DNA of 38,630 bases from a virus, in IMG/VR virus record IMGVR_UViG_3300049728_000110, positions 1-38,630 of that record; one strand, 5' to 3'. Numbering within the stretch: the stretch's first letter is position 1; every line of letters starts with the position of its first letter. Below the pieces are notes generated by a model, which had not been told where the DNA came from, made no database searches, and was given only the letters and a program-made list of their open reading frames with translations. The translations under genes and the position numbers were made by a program. This document shows positions 14,767-22,066 of this stretch, one piece after another.

Positions 14767-17706
14767 ATGAACACGCGGCGATTCGTCTTTGCGCTGGCGC
14801 TTCTGTGCGCCTGCCTGTTTTCAGTTCAAGCAACGCCCGTCGTCGGGCATTCTGAGGATTGCATGGAACAGGGGTATGGGGGCCAGTTCGGATTAATCAA
14901 ATTCACTCCACTCTCCACACCGCAGCGGATCGGGACCAATACAATTTGGGACATTCCGCGTTTCGTCAATGTGACGAATGGCCTGTTCTCGGTCAATCTT
15001 GCTGGCGGCGTCTATACGGCCGACGCCGGCGCTCCCAACAAGACGATTCAGATTCTGGTCCCGCCAAATGATACCAACGTCTGGCAATTCAACGATTGTG
15101 CTATGCTCGCCAGCAACCTCGACCAGTTTGCTTATGGGAGCGTGTTCACATTTATTGTTACCAATGTCTCCGTGGCGGGCACCGGCGGCTCGTCGAGCAA
15201 TGCGGTCTATGCGTCGGTCGCAGGTGCACTGGCGGACGGAGCGAGCGCGGGCAGTATTACCTCGACGGGAACCATCACTGCAACGGAGTTCTCCGGCGAC
15301 CTGGCCGGCAATGCCAGCAGCGCTGACCTTGCGACGTGGTCCGACCGCGCGCTGTCGCTCTACGACGGATTATATGGAGATCCGGCGCTAACGGTGGTCC
15401 AGGGCACCAACATCACGGCTGCCGCCGGCGTCAGGTTTGCTGGCGACGGTTCCGGCCTCACCAACCTCGCGCTGGGCGTGCTGGGAACCGCCGACGCTTT
15501 GCCGTTCGTCACTCTCTACAGCAATAAGACGTTTGCGATAGCCGGCAATATGGTGAGCGTTCCCGCGAGTCAGACGGCGGGCATCCAGGAGGCGATCAAC
15601 GCCCTGGCGGCATCGTACGGGACCAATCGTTCGTCGGGCGGGACGATATTTTTCTCACCGGGTCAATACCTCGTAGTCACCAACATCTTCACGCCACCAC
15701 AACCCAGCAACGTATGGCATCTGGCGTTCCAGGGGAGCGGAGAAGTATCTAGCGGAATTACCTATGCCGGCAGTTCGAATCAGAACGTCATCACGATTGG
15801 GAGCAAGGTCGCCGCGGAGAAAATCGTGTTTTCGATGAGAGACATGTGGGTCTCGTCGCGGATGAACATGACCAACAGCCTGGTGCTGCTGAACGGCTCG
15901 ACGACCAACGGATTTGACATTCCGTGGTACTCGATCCCGAAGGCAAACGTCGACCGCTGCTGGTTCTACGCCGGGGACATGCCATTCTTCACGGGCCTAG
16001 ACTCCGTCACGAACGCCGGACTGATCGGCATCAATGTGGATTGCACGCTGGATGACAATATAGCCATAAGGAACTGCGAGTTTGCGAGTCTCGCGTGCGC
16101 CATTTCCCTGGCGGCGGACCACGCCGTTGTCGAGGCTAATGATTTTGAGCAGTGCGGGAATAATAAGGGGCCATCGCTGTGGCCCTCCAGCTCTCCGTAT
16201 TCGATGGGCGCGACGATACTCCTCAAAGAGCCGTCCACATCGGTCTTTTACAATGGAAACAAAGAGCTCGTGTTTGCATTCAACAACTTCATTGGCAGTG
16301 GTCTATTCTTCGCGTGCGTGTACCCGTTTGATGAAGCGACTGCGGGCGGTTGGCCATTCCAAAATGCAATCACGGTGTGGCAATGTAGTGATGAGGGGTC
16401 TGGGTACGAGACGGCAAACGGAATTTGGGCGGCCACGACAGGCCCACGCTTGTGCTTCGTCAATCACAAGGGATGGACGCATCCCTACGATCCCGTCCCC
16501 GCGTTTTTGATCACCAACACGGCAGATTACTCGACGTGGAAAACAGTGCCCGTGCCCACCAACCTGGTGACGAGCGTCAATTTTACGTGGGGCACAAACA
16601 GCGGACCGTTCGCGTTTGGAGGGAAGGTAACCTTCAACGGTGGTGCTGACTTTCCGAGTACCAACACCTTCGCTTCCCTGGTTATCACGAGTGCGGTGAT
16701 CCAGTCTATTTCAGGAGGACTAAGCGGCACGAATATCCAAGCGGGCACGCTCAGCAGCAATGCGTTTGACGCCGGCACGTCGCTAAGATTCTCCTCGACG
16801 AATACTGGTTATGCTAGCAACGCTGGTCACGCATCCACAGCGGACCTAGTGCTTGGTAATACGTGGATTGGAAAACTTGTCGGCACCGGCTCAGACTCTG
16901 GCAGAATCCCATACATCGGCGATTCGGCCCCCTGGACTCTGGCTGAGGATGCGGCCCTCTGGTATGATGACCAATCGCTGCGGCTGGTCGCTCCCGCGTT
17001 CGCCGGCGACGGTTCCGCACTGACTGCGCTGACCGCAGCTAACATAAAAACAGGCACGGCTCCAATCAGCATCACCGGAAGCGCAACCTACGCAACGACT
17101 GCGGGCACTGCGACGAATGTGATGGGCGGGACGGTAAGCGCAACGACCCTCACCGTTCTCAGCAACGGCGTGCCGGTTTTCACAGTCACCACGAATGGGC
17201 GGGTGCAGATTGGGCCGGGAACGAACATTTCGTTCAATGGGGCGAGTGGTGGTATTTCGGCGAGCAATATAACGCTCTATTACGGCGGGATCATTTCGGC
17301 GGCTGGTAATCTTTTTGTAAAGGCCGCTACTGCTAGTGTGTTGTATCTCGGGAATCCAGACGGAACCCCTTTAGCGGTTGGGAGTGGAAGTGCTGTGCTT
17401 ACGGGCTTTCTTACCGTCCAAAGCCCCGGCCCAACATTCGCTACATTGCAATTGAAACAATATGCCAATCAGACGGCCAATTTAATCGAATGGCAAAACC
17501 CATCTGGAACAGTCATGGGCTATGTCAGCTCAAACGTGAGTATTGTAGTGCCAGGCTCCATCACCGCCACCAACGGCTTTGGTGTTCTCGGAACGAATGC
17601 TGCACCAAGTAACGTCACCATTGGAGTAACGACGCCAGACAACTGGATCGCGTTCACCAATACTGATGGCGTGAAGATGTTTACGCCGGCGTGGAAAAAT
17701 CATTAA
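14767..17706 (+). CDS. Tail spike/fibre with beta-helix and Sec-like signal peptide
   Basis: 979 residues. Residues 1-22 (MNTRRFVFALALLCACLFSVQA) look like a Sec signal peptide. Residues about 270-560 contain AGIQEAINALAASYG and GGTIFFSPGQYLVV, the opening of a pectate-lyase-type right-handed beta-helix, as in phage spikes that bind or cut surface glycans. Motifs of the form AGDGSGLTNL recur near 225 and 745 and are typical of trimeric phage fibres. Asn/Thr-rich throughout. A purine-rich AAGGAGC lies about 30 nt upstream of the ATG, too far for a standard ribosome site. A signal peptide on a spike is unusual. Confidence 0.75.
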   Translation: MNTRRFVFALALLCACLFSVQATPVVGHSEDCMEQGYGGQFGLIKFTPLSTPQRIGTNTIWDIPRFVNVTNGLFSVNLAGGVYTADAGAPNKTIQILVPPNDTNVWQFNDCAMLASNLDQFAYGSVFTFIVTNVSVAGTGGSSSNAVYASVAGALADGASAGSITSTGTITATEFSGDLAGNASSADLATWSDRALSLYDGLYGDPALTVVQGTNITAAAGVRFAGDGSGLTNLALGVLGTADALPFVTLYSNKTFAIAGNMVSVPASQTAGIQEAINALAASYGTNRSSGGTIFFSPGQYLVVTNIFTPPQPSNVWHLAFQGSGEVSSGITYAGSSNQNVITIGSKVAAEKIVFSMRDMWVSSRMNMTNSLVLLNGSTTNGFDIPWYSIPKANVDRCWFYAGDMPFFTGLDSVTNAGLIGINVDCTLDDNIAIRNCEFASLACAISLAADHAVVEANDFEQCGNNKGPSLWPSSSPYSMGATILLKEPSTSVFYNGNKELVFAFNNFIGSGLFFACVYPFDEATAGGWPFQNAITVWQCSDEGSGYETANGIWAATTGPRLCFVNHKGWTHPYDPVPAFLITNTADYSTWKTVPVPTNLVTSVNFTWGTNSGPFAFGGKVTFNGGADFPSTNTFASLVITSAVIQSISGGLSGTNIQAGTLSSNAFDAGTSLRFSSTNTGYASNAGHASTADLVLGNTWIGKLVGTGSDSGRIPYIGDSAPWTLAEDAALWYDDQSLRLVAPAFAGDGSALTALTAANIKTGTAPISITGSATYATTAGTATNVMGGTVSATTLTVLSNGVPVFTVTTNGRVQIGPGTNISFNGASGGISASNITLYYGGIISAAGNLFVKAATASVLYLGNPDGTPLAVGSGSAVLTGFLTVQSPGPTFATLQLKQYANQTANLIEWQNPSGTVMGYVSSNVSIVVPGSITATNGFGVLGTNAAPSNVTIGVTTPDNWIAFTNTDGVKMFTPAWKNH

Positions 17707-17708
17707 GC

Positions 17709-17777
17709 ATGAAATCAATCCTCGCACTTCTGACGGCTGGGAACGCGGTGGTCCAGAGGCTGACTATTCAACAATGA
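17709..17777 (+). CDS. Tiny ORF, 22 residues
   Basis: MKSILALLTAGNAVVQRLTIQQ starts 2 nt after the spike stop. Its stop overlaps the next ATG as ATGA. Supported only by this coupling, and by filling an otherwise empty gap; it may serve to carry ribosomes into the lysis genes. Confidence 0.35.
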   Translation: MKSILALLTAGNAVVQRLTIQQ

Positions 17778-17821
17778 AAACAGATCACAAGACGACTCCA
17801 ATCGCACCATTGTTTCAATAG
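17774..17821 (+). CDS. Tiny ORF, 15 residues
   Basis: MKTDHKTTPIAPLFQ begins in the ATGA overlap with the preceding tiny ORF and ends 6 nt before the next gene. A coupling leader or chance ORF; no function can be stated. Confidence 0.3.
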   Translation: MKTDHKTTPIAPLFQ

Positions 17822-17827
17822 CGAATT

Positions 17828-18154
17828 ATGCACGAACAAAATCAGACTGAGCAAAAACCTAGCACGTTCAACGCGGATGAGGTTGCGCGCAAGATTCTCG
17901 ACGAGCGTCAGTTTGCGTCTATCGAAAGAAAAATCGATCGTTTAATAACGTTGACCGACGGGGACGGCGAGAACAGTCCCGGACTTGCTGGCAGATTGCA
18001 CAATGTTGAAAAGGTCATTTATGGAAATGGTCGGATGGGAATACAGACTCAGGTGCGATTACTTTGGAGCACGTGGGTTTGGTTTCTGTGTACGCTCAGT
18101 GCGGCTGCTGGGTTTGGAATACGAGAGGTTGTCAAAGTCCTCTGGCACGTCTAA
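17828..18154 (+). CDS. Membrane protein with coiled N-terminus, holin-like
   Basis: 108 residues. A charged helical N-terminus (about 15-65, including ERKIDRLITL and GRLHNVEKVI) precedes one membrane segment near 80-97 (STWVWFLCTLSAAAGFG) and a short basic tail. This layout resembles haemolysin XhlA-type or accessory holin proteins. It heads a run of four small membrane or lipid-anchored proteins ahead of a putative cell-wall peptidase, which supports a lysis role. Confidence 0.55.
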   Translation: MHEQNQTEQKPSTFNADEVARKILDERQFASIERKIDRLITLTDGDGENSPGLAGRLHNVEKVIYGNGRMGIQTQVRLLWSTWVWFLCTLSAAAGFGIREVVKVLWHV

Positions 18155-18167
18155 CGAAAGGAACGCA

Positions 18168-18404
18168 ATGACACCAATTCCGCAGGATGTTCTAAATTCA
18201 ATTCCATCGAAGTGGGTTGTCTATGCAACTACGGGATGGGTTGCACTACAAGCCGCAGGTCGTGTCTATCATGCTGTTGTCTCCGGCGGCGGTCTGATAA
18301 GCATCTGGCACGCATTGCTTTACGGAACGAACACACCAACAATGAAAGAATTTGTTACAGAAGCCGATAGACAGGCTGAAGTAACACAAAAGAAAGAGAG
18401 TTAA
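18168..18404 (+). CDS. Small membrane-associated protein, lysis cassette
   Basis: 78 residues (MTPIPQDVLNSIPSKWVVY), preceded by GAAAGGAA. It has two weakly hydrophobic segments (about 18-33 and 38-52, with VSGGGLISIWHALLYG) and a charged C-terminal tail rich in Glu, Lys and Gln. Holin or antiholin is possible from size and neighbours, without a diagnostic motif. Confidence 0.5.
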   Translation: MTPIPQDVLNSIPSKWVVYATTGWVALQAAGRVYHAVVSGGGLISIWHALLYGTNTPTMKEFVTEADRQAEVTQKKES

Positions 18405-18406
18405 TA

Positions 18407-18724
18407 GTGAAAATCAAAAATGCAGTTACAATCGCATCACTGTCAGCGCTGGTTGTTACCGGCTGCGTTAGTGCAGTCGCCACGAAGACCAGCTCTGACG
18501 GCACGACGGAATCCATCTCAGTCAAAGGATTCCTGGAGAACATCGCCAACGGCATCTACACCAATTCCGCCGGGATCAGCCTGAGCGTGAACAGCGCCAC
18601 GCCGGACGAGCAATCCATCGCGGTTTTGTCTGCCGGCGTCGTGGACCTCGGGAAAGCGTCTCTGCTGCTGGCCAGGCAGGGCCAGACTAACACGGCGACG
18701 ACCTCGACCAACTCGACGAAGTAA
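18407..18724 (+). CDS. Small lipoprotein
   Basis: 105 residues starting at GTG 18407, 2 nt after the upstream stop. Residues 1-20 form a lipoprotein signal with lipobox VVTGC, so the mature N-terminus would be a lipidated Cys. The rest is Ser/Thr/Gly-rich, ending in a low-complexity TNTATTSTNSTK tail. In a lysis cassette of a Gram-negative phage an outer-membrane lipoprotein could be an o-spanin-like component, but it is not Pro-rich as o-spanins often are. Confidence 0.6.
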   Translation: MKIKNAVTIASLSALVVTGCVSAVATKTSSDGTTESISVKGFLENIANGIYTNSAGISLSVNSATPDEQSIAVLSAGVVDLGKASLLLARQGQTNTATTSTNSTK

Positions 18725-18727
18725 GTT

Positions 18728-18859
18728 ATGCGCCCTCCATGGAAAGACTGGCAGGCCCCTCCGCGATGCGATTGGCGCCAGATTGCCTACATGGGCGTCA
18801 GTGCAACCGTGCTCGGATTTTGGGCTTGGATTGTGGTCAACCTCATCACGAAACAATAA
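18728..18859 (+). CDS. 43-residue single-pass membrane protein
   Basis: MRPPWKDWQAPPRCDWRQIA leads into one membrane helix (about residues 21-38, YMGVSATVLGFWAWIVVN) and ends LITKQ. The N-terminal Trp/Pro-rich segment is cationic. It lies 3 nt after the lipoprotein stop and 4 nt before the peptidase gene, so it belongs to the same unit. Holin or inner-membrane spanin partner are possible roles. Confidence 0.6.
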   Translation: MRPPWKDWQAPPRCDWRQIAYMGVSATVLGFWAWIVVNLITKQ

Positions 18860-18863
18860 GAAT

Positions 18864-19637
18864 ATGAACTTTCCCAATTACAAACTCGGTTGCAAGCGCA
18901 GCGTGTTCGACAGGCGCACGTTGATGCTGTCGAAATATCTGCCGTCTGTGGAACTGTCGCCGCCACCGGCGGAAGCGGACTTCACCGAGAAAGTGACCAA
19001 GCCGTGGGGCATGATGCTTAACGACCAGCTCGGTTGTTGCGTTATCGCGGCAATGGGCCACATTGAAATGACATTGACATTCAATGCCGATAATCCGTTT
19101 GTGCCCAGCGACCGTTCAATCATGGTTGCCTATGAGGATGTCGGGAAATACAGCCCATTCGAGCCGGATAGCGACCAAGGCTGCGATCCGCTAACGGCAC
19201 TAAATTACTGGCGCAACACGGGAATCGCGGGCCGCAAGTGCGATGGGTTTGCGCAGGTATCCAGCCACAACCAAGACCGCATCCGCCAGTCCATCGCAAT
19301 CTTCGAGTCCTCCGATATTGCGCTCATGTTACCCAATGCCGCGAAGAAATTCGAGGATGGCCAGCCGTGGGACATTCCCGCCGGACAAGCGCTTGATGGA
19401 GATTGGGAGCCGTATTCGTGGGGTGGCCACATGGTGATGTCCCCAAGATACGACGCGACATATTGCTATATTGTCACTTGGGGAAAACTCGTTCCGGTGA
19501 CGTGGCGATTCATGATGACGTACTGCGATGCGGTGTTTGCGGTCTGGTCAAAGGACATGCTAAACAAGCTCGGTAGGTCTGCGAGCGGGCTGGACGTGGC
19601 TACGCTGGCTGCCGACCTGGCAGCGATTGATGCCTGA
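18864..19637 (+). CDS. Papain-like cysteine peptidase, putative endolysin
   Basis: 257 residues. The segment NDQLGCCVIAAMGH (53-66) resembles the catalytic-Cys helix of papain/C39-type folds (consensus N-D-x-L-G-x-C-x-x-A-A-x-G-H), with Cys59 the likely nucleophile. WGGHMV (186-191) would supply the His at 189, followed by a beta-rich C-terminus. There is no signal peptide. It is the last gene of the lysis-like cassette and the only hydrolase there, so it is the best candidate for the cell-wall-cleaving lysin. Activity is inferred from motifs only. Confidence 0.6.
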   Translation: MNFPNYKLGCKRSVFDRRTLMLSKYLPSVELSPPPAEADFTEKVTKPWGMMLNDQLGCCVIAAMGHIEMTLTFNADNPFVPSDRSIMVAYEDVGKYSPFEPDSDQGCDPLTALNYWRNTGIAGRKCDGFAQVSSHNQDRIRQSIAIFESSDIALMLPNAAKKFEDGQPWDIPAGQALDGDWEPYSWGGHMVMSPRYDATYCYIVTWGKLVPVTWRFMMTYCDAVFAVWSKDMLNKLGRSASGLDVATLAADLAAIDA

Positions 19638-19728
19638 CTAAATCTCGCCCGCCTCTCACCCCGCCGACACGGTGACAACGTGAGCCTGCATTGTCACTGA
19701 AATTACATACCCGTCCACGCGCAAGTTT

Positions 19729-19893
19729 TTAGGACAGCCCCCGTCCAGTAATGTGACAAGGCGGCGGGCGGTGCGCATGACGAACCTTGTTGGCAATTTG
19801 CACGAACGGAAACCCCGCCTCCTGAGCGGTGGTTATCATCCGCGCGACATCTTCGTCGGCCTCAAACGTCTTAATGTTGCGAGTTGTTTTCAT
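19729..19893 (-). CDS. Ribbon-helix-helix-like regulator (leftward paralogue)
   Basis: 54 residues, MKTTRNIKTFEADEDVARMI, then TTAQEAGFPFVQIANKVRHAH and a short tail. Residues 4-31 align with the divergent gene at 20006 (shared RNIKTFEA, DV-RM, and V-I-N), a strand followed by two helices as in Arc/MetJ-type repressors. It is the only minus-strand gene in this half of the genome, and diverges from the early operon across 112 bp of dyad-rich DNA. The C-terminal helix is shorter and more Pro-rich than in the paralogue. The stretch 19638-19728 holds no gene. Confidence 0.6.
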   Translation of the reverse strand: MKTTRNIKTFEADEDVARMITTAQEAGFPFVQIANKVRHAHRPPPCHITGRGLS

Positions 19894-19930
19894 ACTCAGT
19901 TTTGAAATACCAACACGGCTACAATAGCAG

Positions 19931-19943
19931 TTTGTAATACAAA
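19931..19943. promoter_or_regulatory. Operator-like dyad 1, TTTGTA-A-TACAAA
   Basis: A perfect 6-1-6 inverted repeat. On the minus strand it falls in the 16-bp spacer of a possible promoter (TTGCGT ... TATTGT) for the leftward regulator. Half-site relatives (AAAATACAAA near 19952 and GAAATACC near 19904) lie on either side. Confidence 0.6.
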
Positions 19944-19980
19944 CGCAAGTCCAAAATACAAATTTATGTTGCGGGATAGC

Positions 19981-19996
19981 GTATTACTTGTAATAC
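19981..19996. promoter_or_regulatory. Operator-like dyad 2, GTATTAC-TT-GTAATAC
   Basis: A perfect 7-2-7 inverted repeat, ending 9 bp before the ATG of the rightward regulator. It shares the GTAATAC half-site with dyad 1. Binding here would block transcription of the early operon or translation of its first gene. Confidence 0.65.
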
Positions 19997-20005
19997 TCGC
20001 ATTGC

Positions 20006-20179
20006 ATGATACGGAACATCAAGACGTTTGAGGCGAAAGCCGACGTCAACAGGATGCTGAAGCGAGCGGAAAAGGACGGCATAAAGCTGGTGCACATTTG
20101 CAACGAGTCGCTTCGCGAATGGCTCACCAATAAAGGATACGCACGCAAGAAGGACCTTTGCGCTAACGAGGCCGCATGA
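20006..20179 (+). CDS. Ribbon-helix-helix-like regulator (rightward paralogue)
   Basis: 57 residues, MIRNIKTFEAKADVNRMLKR, then AEKDGIKLVHICNESLREWL and a basic tail. Strand (3-9), helix A (about 11-25) and helix B (about 28-42) match the Arc-type layout; the N-E-(S/A)-L/I-R-E-(W/Y)-L pattern of helix B is typical. It opens the rightward early operon, close to dyad 2, with no Shine-Dalgarno site. At DNA level AAGACGTTTGAGGC is identical in the two divergent paralogues, so they arose by an inverted duplication. Confidence 0.65.
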   Translation: MIRNIKTFEAKADVNRMLKRAEKDGIKLVHICNESLREWLTNKGYARKKDLCANEAA

Positions 20180-20208
20180 GCATACCAATCACCAGCGCGA
20201 ACACATGA
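20176..20208 (+). CDS. Tiny coupling ORF, 10 residues
   Basis: MSIPITSANT overlaps the stop of the regulator and the start of the next gene, both as ATGA. Same design as the 9-residue ORF at 25911. Probably acts as a translational bridge, if translated. Confidence 0.3.
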   Translation: MSIPITSANT

Positions 20209-20456
20209 GCACCACGACACAAAACCCCGACCACCTCACAATCTGGGACAAACCCAACGACCAGCTCAATACCCAGTACGGCCGCATTACGTACTTGGAC
20301 TGGTGCGAGCGCGAGGCCAGTCGGCTAACGGCATCGGGGACCAAGGCCCATGTGGCCAAAAGCACCACCGGCAAGGTGTGCGTGAAGAAAGTCAAGGCCA
20401 AGTGTTGCTGCGCCCCGGTTTGGGAATGCGACATAAATGGAAAGGCGATTAATTGA
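20205..20456 (+). CDS. Small early protein with Cys cluster
   Basis: 83 residues (MSTTTQNPDHLTIWDKPNDQ). The C-terminal third holds KCCCAPVWEC, a possible metal site, after a basic stretch (VCVKKVKAK). It is first in the coupled early operon; its stop overlaps the start of the ParB-like gene. No family recognised. Confidence 0.55.
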   Translation: MSTTTQNPDHLTIWDKPNDQLNTQYGRITYLDWCEREASRLTASGTKAHVAKSTTGKVCVKKVKAKCCCAPVWECDINGKAIN

Positions 20457-21220
20457 AAACCACGCTGCTGAAACTTGCCCAAATCATCACCACCGCAGGC
20501 ACCCAAATCCGCGCGCGCATAGACGGCGAGACTGTTGACCAGTACGCGGAAGCGATGCAGGACGCGGCCAACAAGTTCCCTACCGTTGTCGTGTTCCATG
20601 ACGGCTCTCAATACATCCTCGCGGACGGCTTCCACCGCGTCATGGCGGCGACCCGGAACGGATTCCTCGACATCGAAGCGGACGTGCGCAAAGGAACAAA
20701 GTCCGATGCGCTGAAGTTTGCCTTGAGTGCAAACACGTCTCACGGGCTGCGCCGGTCTAATCTCGACAAGCGCCGCTCAGTTGAACTGGCGTTGGCCGAG
20801 TGGCCGAAGCTGAGCGACCGGGAGCTTGCGAGGATTTGCGCGGTGTCCGACCACTTTGTTGGCGACGTGCGCCCAGTCTCAACTGCGATTCGTTCGCAGT
20901 TGCCCTCCACCCGCACCGGGGCCGATGGCAAAGAGCGCAGGATGCCAGCCCACGGCAAGGCAACAAGCTCCGCGCCAGAAACGGAACGCGAGGAAGAAAG
21001 GCCGCACGTCGTCTCCGGCCCGACGCCCGAACCCGAACCGGCGAAGCCTCGCGCAAAAGACAGTGAGTTTACTGCGGCAATCGGCGGCTCGAAGGCAATG
21101 CGCCTAATCTGCCAGTTCGACAACTGGCTGGAGTTCTACGTGCCGGACAAAAGCGAACGCAAGTGGGCGCTGAACCTGTTGGCAGATCATATTGAGGACC
21201 TGAAAGGAGCGCAGGTATGA
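20453..21220 (+). CDS. ParB/sulfiredoxin-fold protein
   Basis: 255 residues from TTG 20453, which overlaps the upstream stop (TTGA). Residues 45-75 contain YILADGFHRVMAATRNG, the D-G-x-H-R signature of the ParB-like nuclease/CTPase domain, followed by a conserved helical segment with LDKRRSVELAL and DRELARICAVS that looks like the ParB helix-turn-helix linker. The middle (about 160-205) is a disordered Pro/Glu/Arg linker, and the C-terminus is a small helical domain. Phage ParB-like proteins act as regulators or partition-like DNA-binding factors; which applies here is unknown. Confidence 0.75.
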   Translation: MKTTLLKLAQIITTAGTQIRARIDGETVDQYAEAMQDAANKFPTVVVFHDGSQYILADGFHRVMAATRNGFLDIEADVRKGTKSDALKFALSANTSHGLRRSNLDKRRSVELALAEWPKLSDRELARICAVSDHFVGDVRPVSTAIRSQLPSTRTGADGKERRMPAHGKATSSAPETEREEERPHVVSGPTPEPEPAKPRAKDSEFTAAIGGSKAMRLICQFDNWLEFYVPDKSERKWALNLLADHIEDLKGAQV

Positions 21221-21414
21221 ACTTCGATACTTACCTAGAAATTGCCGTCGAAGTTACATACAAGTGGGACCAAGACTCACTCGTGCTTGTTTCCGCGACG
21301 GTCAACGATTCTCCAGTCTGTTCGGACATTCTGCCGTTTCTCTCTGAAGCGCAGAGGGCCGGATTGGAAGACGAATGCCAGGAGCACTTCAAAAGGCAAC
21401 TGAAAGAGAATTAA
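21217..21414 (+). CDS. Small acidic protein
   Basis: 65 residues (MNFDTYLEIAVEVTYKWDQD), starting in the ATGA overlap with the ParB-like gene. Beta-hairpin-like N-terminus and a charged C-terminal helix (LSEAQRAGLEDECQEHF). No recognised function; early operon member. Confidence 0.55.
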   Translation: MNFDTYLEIAVEVTYKWDQDSLVLVSATVNDSPVCSDILPFLSEAQRAGLEDECQEHFKRQLKEN

Positions 21415-21416
21415 CT

Positions 21417-21623
21417 ATGAGTAGAATCCTAAGCGATCCCATCGTCTGTTTCATAATCGGCGTTATGACCCTATGGGCGATGCTCATGGTCCGGCTGGCT
21501 CGCGGAAAATCAGGTCCAGTTATCCCAAGCATTTCAAGTCCCGTCGCCCCGACTCTTAACCGTCGTCGTCACAGCCTAGCCCGTTGGCTGAGCGTGTCGC
21601 CGGCATTCCGAAAACAAAACTGA
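21417..21623 (+). CDS. Small membrane protein of the early operon
   Basis: 68 residues. One membrane helix near 9-27 (IVCFIIGVMTLWAMLMVRL) is followed by a basic, Ser/Pro/Arg-rich cytoplasmic tail. Early phage membrane proteins of this type often affect superinfection or host physiology; nothing specific is visible here. Confidence 0.5.
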   Translation: MSRILSDPIVCFIIGVMTLWAMLMVRLARGKSGPVIPSISSPVAPTLNRRRHSLARWLSVSPAFRKQN

Positions 21624-21627
21624 ACCC

Positions 21628-22014
21628 ATGAACACAAAACTCGAATCAATAGCCGCAGAAGCCGCCGACAACCTCAAGGCGTTAGTCAGAGAAAACGAGG
21701 ACAAGCTCTTGGAGGCGTGGTCCTCATGCGAGGCCGAAGCCCACGCCAACGAGTCTATGCCAAAGTTCAAACTCGGTCTGGGAGTCACCTTGGACCTCGA
21801 CGGAAACAAGATGACCACCGACCTGTCGTGGTGCGTGCGCTACAAGGCAACGGCGGAATGCGCGATACCGGACCCAGACCAAGGCAAGTTGCCGCTGGAC
21901 GAAAAGACAACGGTGACGATTAAGGCTGAGAGCGGCAATGAGGTTACGGTTCCAATGCCGGTATTTAGGGCAGCCGTCGCCGATTTGAAACGCCAGCGAA
22001 GGGCGAAGGTGTAA
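21628..22014 (+). CDS. Unrecognised protein upstream of recT
   Basis: 128 residues. A helical N-terminus (LESIAAEAADNLKALVREN) is followed by a beta-rich segment and a basic C-terminal AVADLKRQRRAKV. It lies 52 bp before recT, so it may belong to the recombination module. Single-strand-binding function was considered, but no OB-fold or aromatic signature is clear. Confidence 0.55.
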   Translation: MNTKLESIAAEAADNLKALVRENEDKLLEAWSSCEAEAHANESMPKFKLGLGVTLDLDGNKMTTDLSWCVRYKATAECAIPDPDQGKLPLDEKTTVTIKAESGNEVTVPMPVFRAAVADLKRQRRAKV

Positions 22015-22066
22015 CGCAAACCCGCAGTCAATCAAACACCAAACTAAGAAAACAAACGAGAACAAC

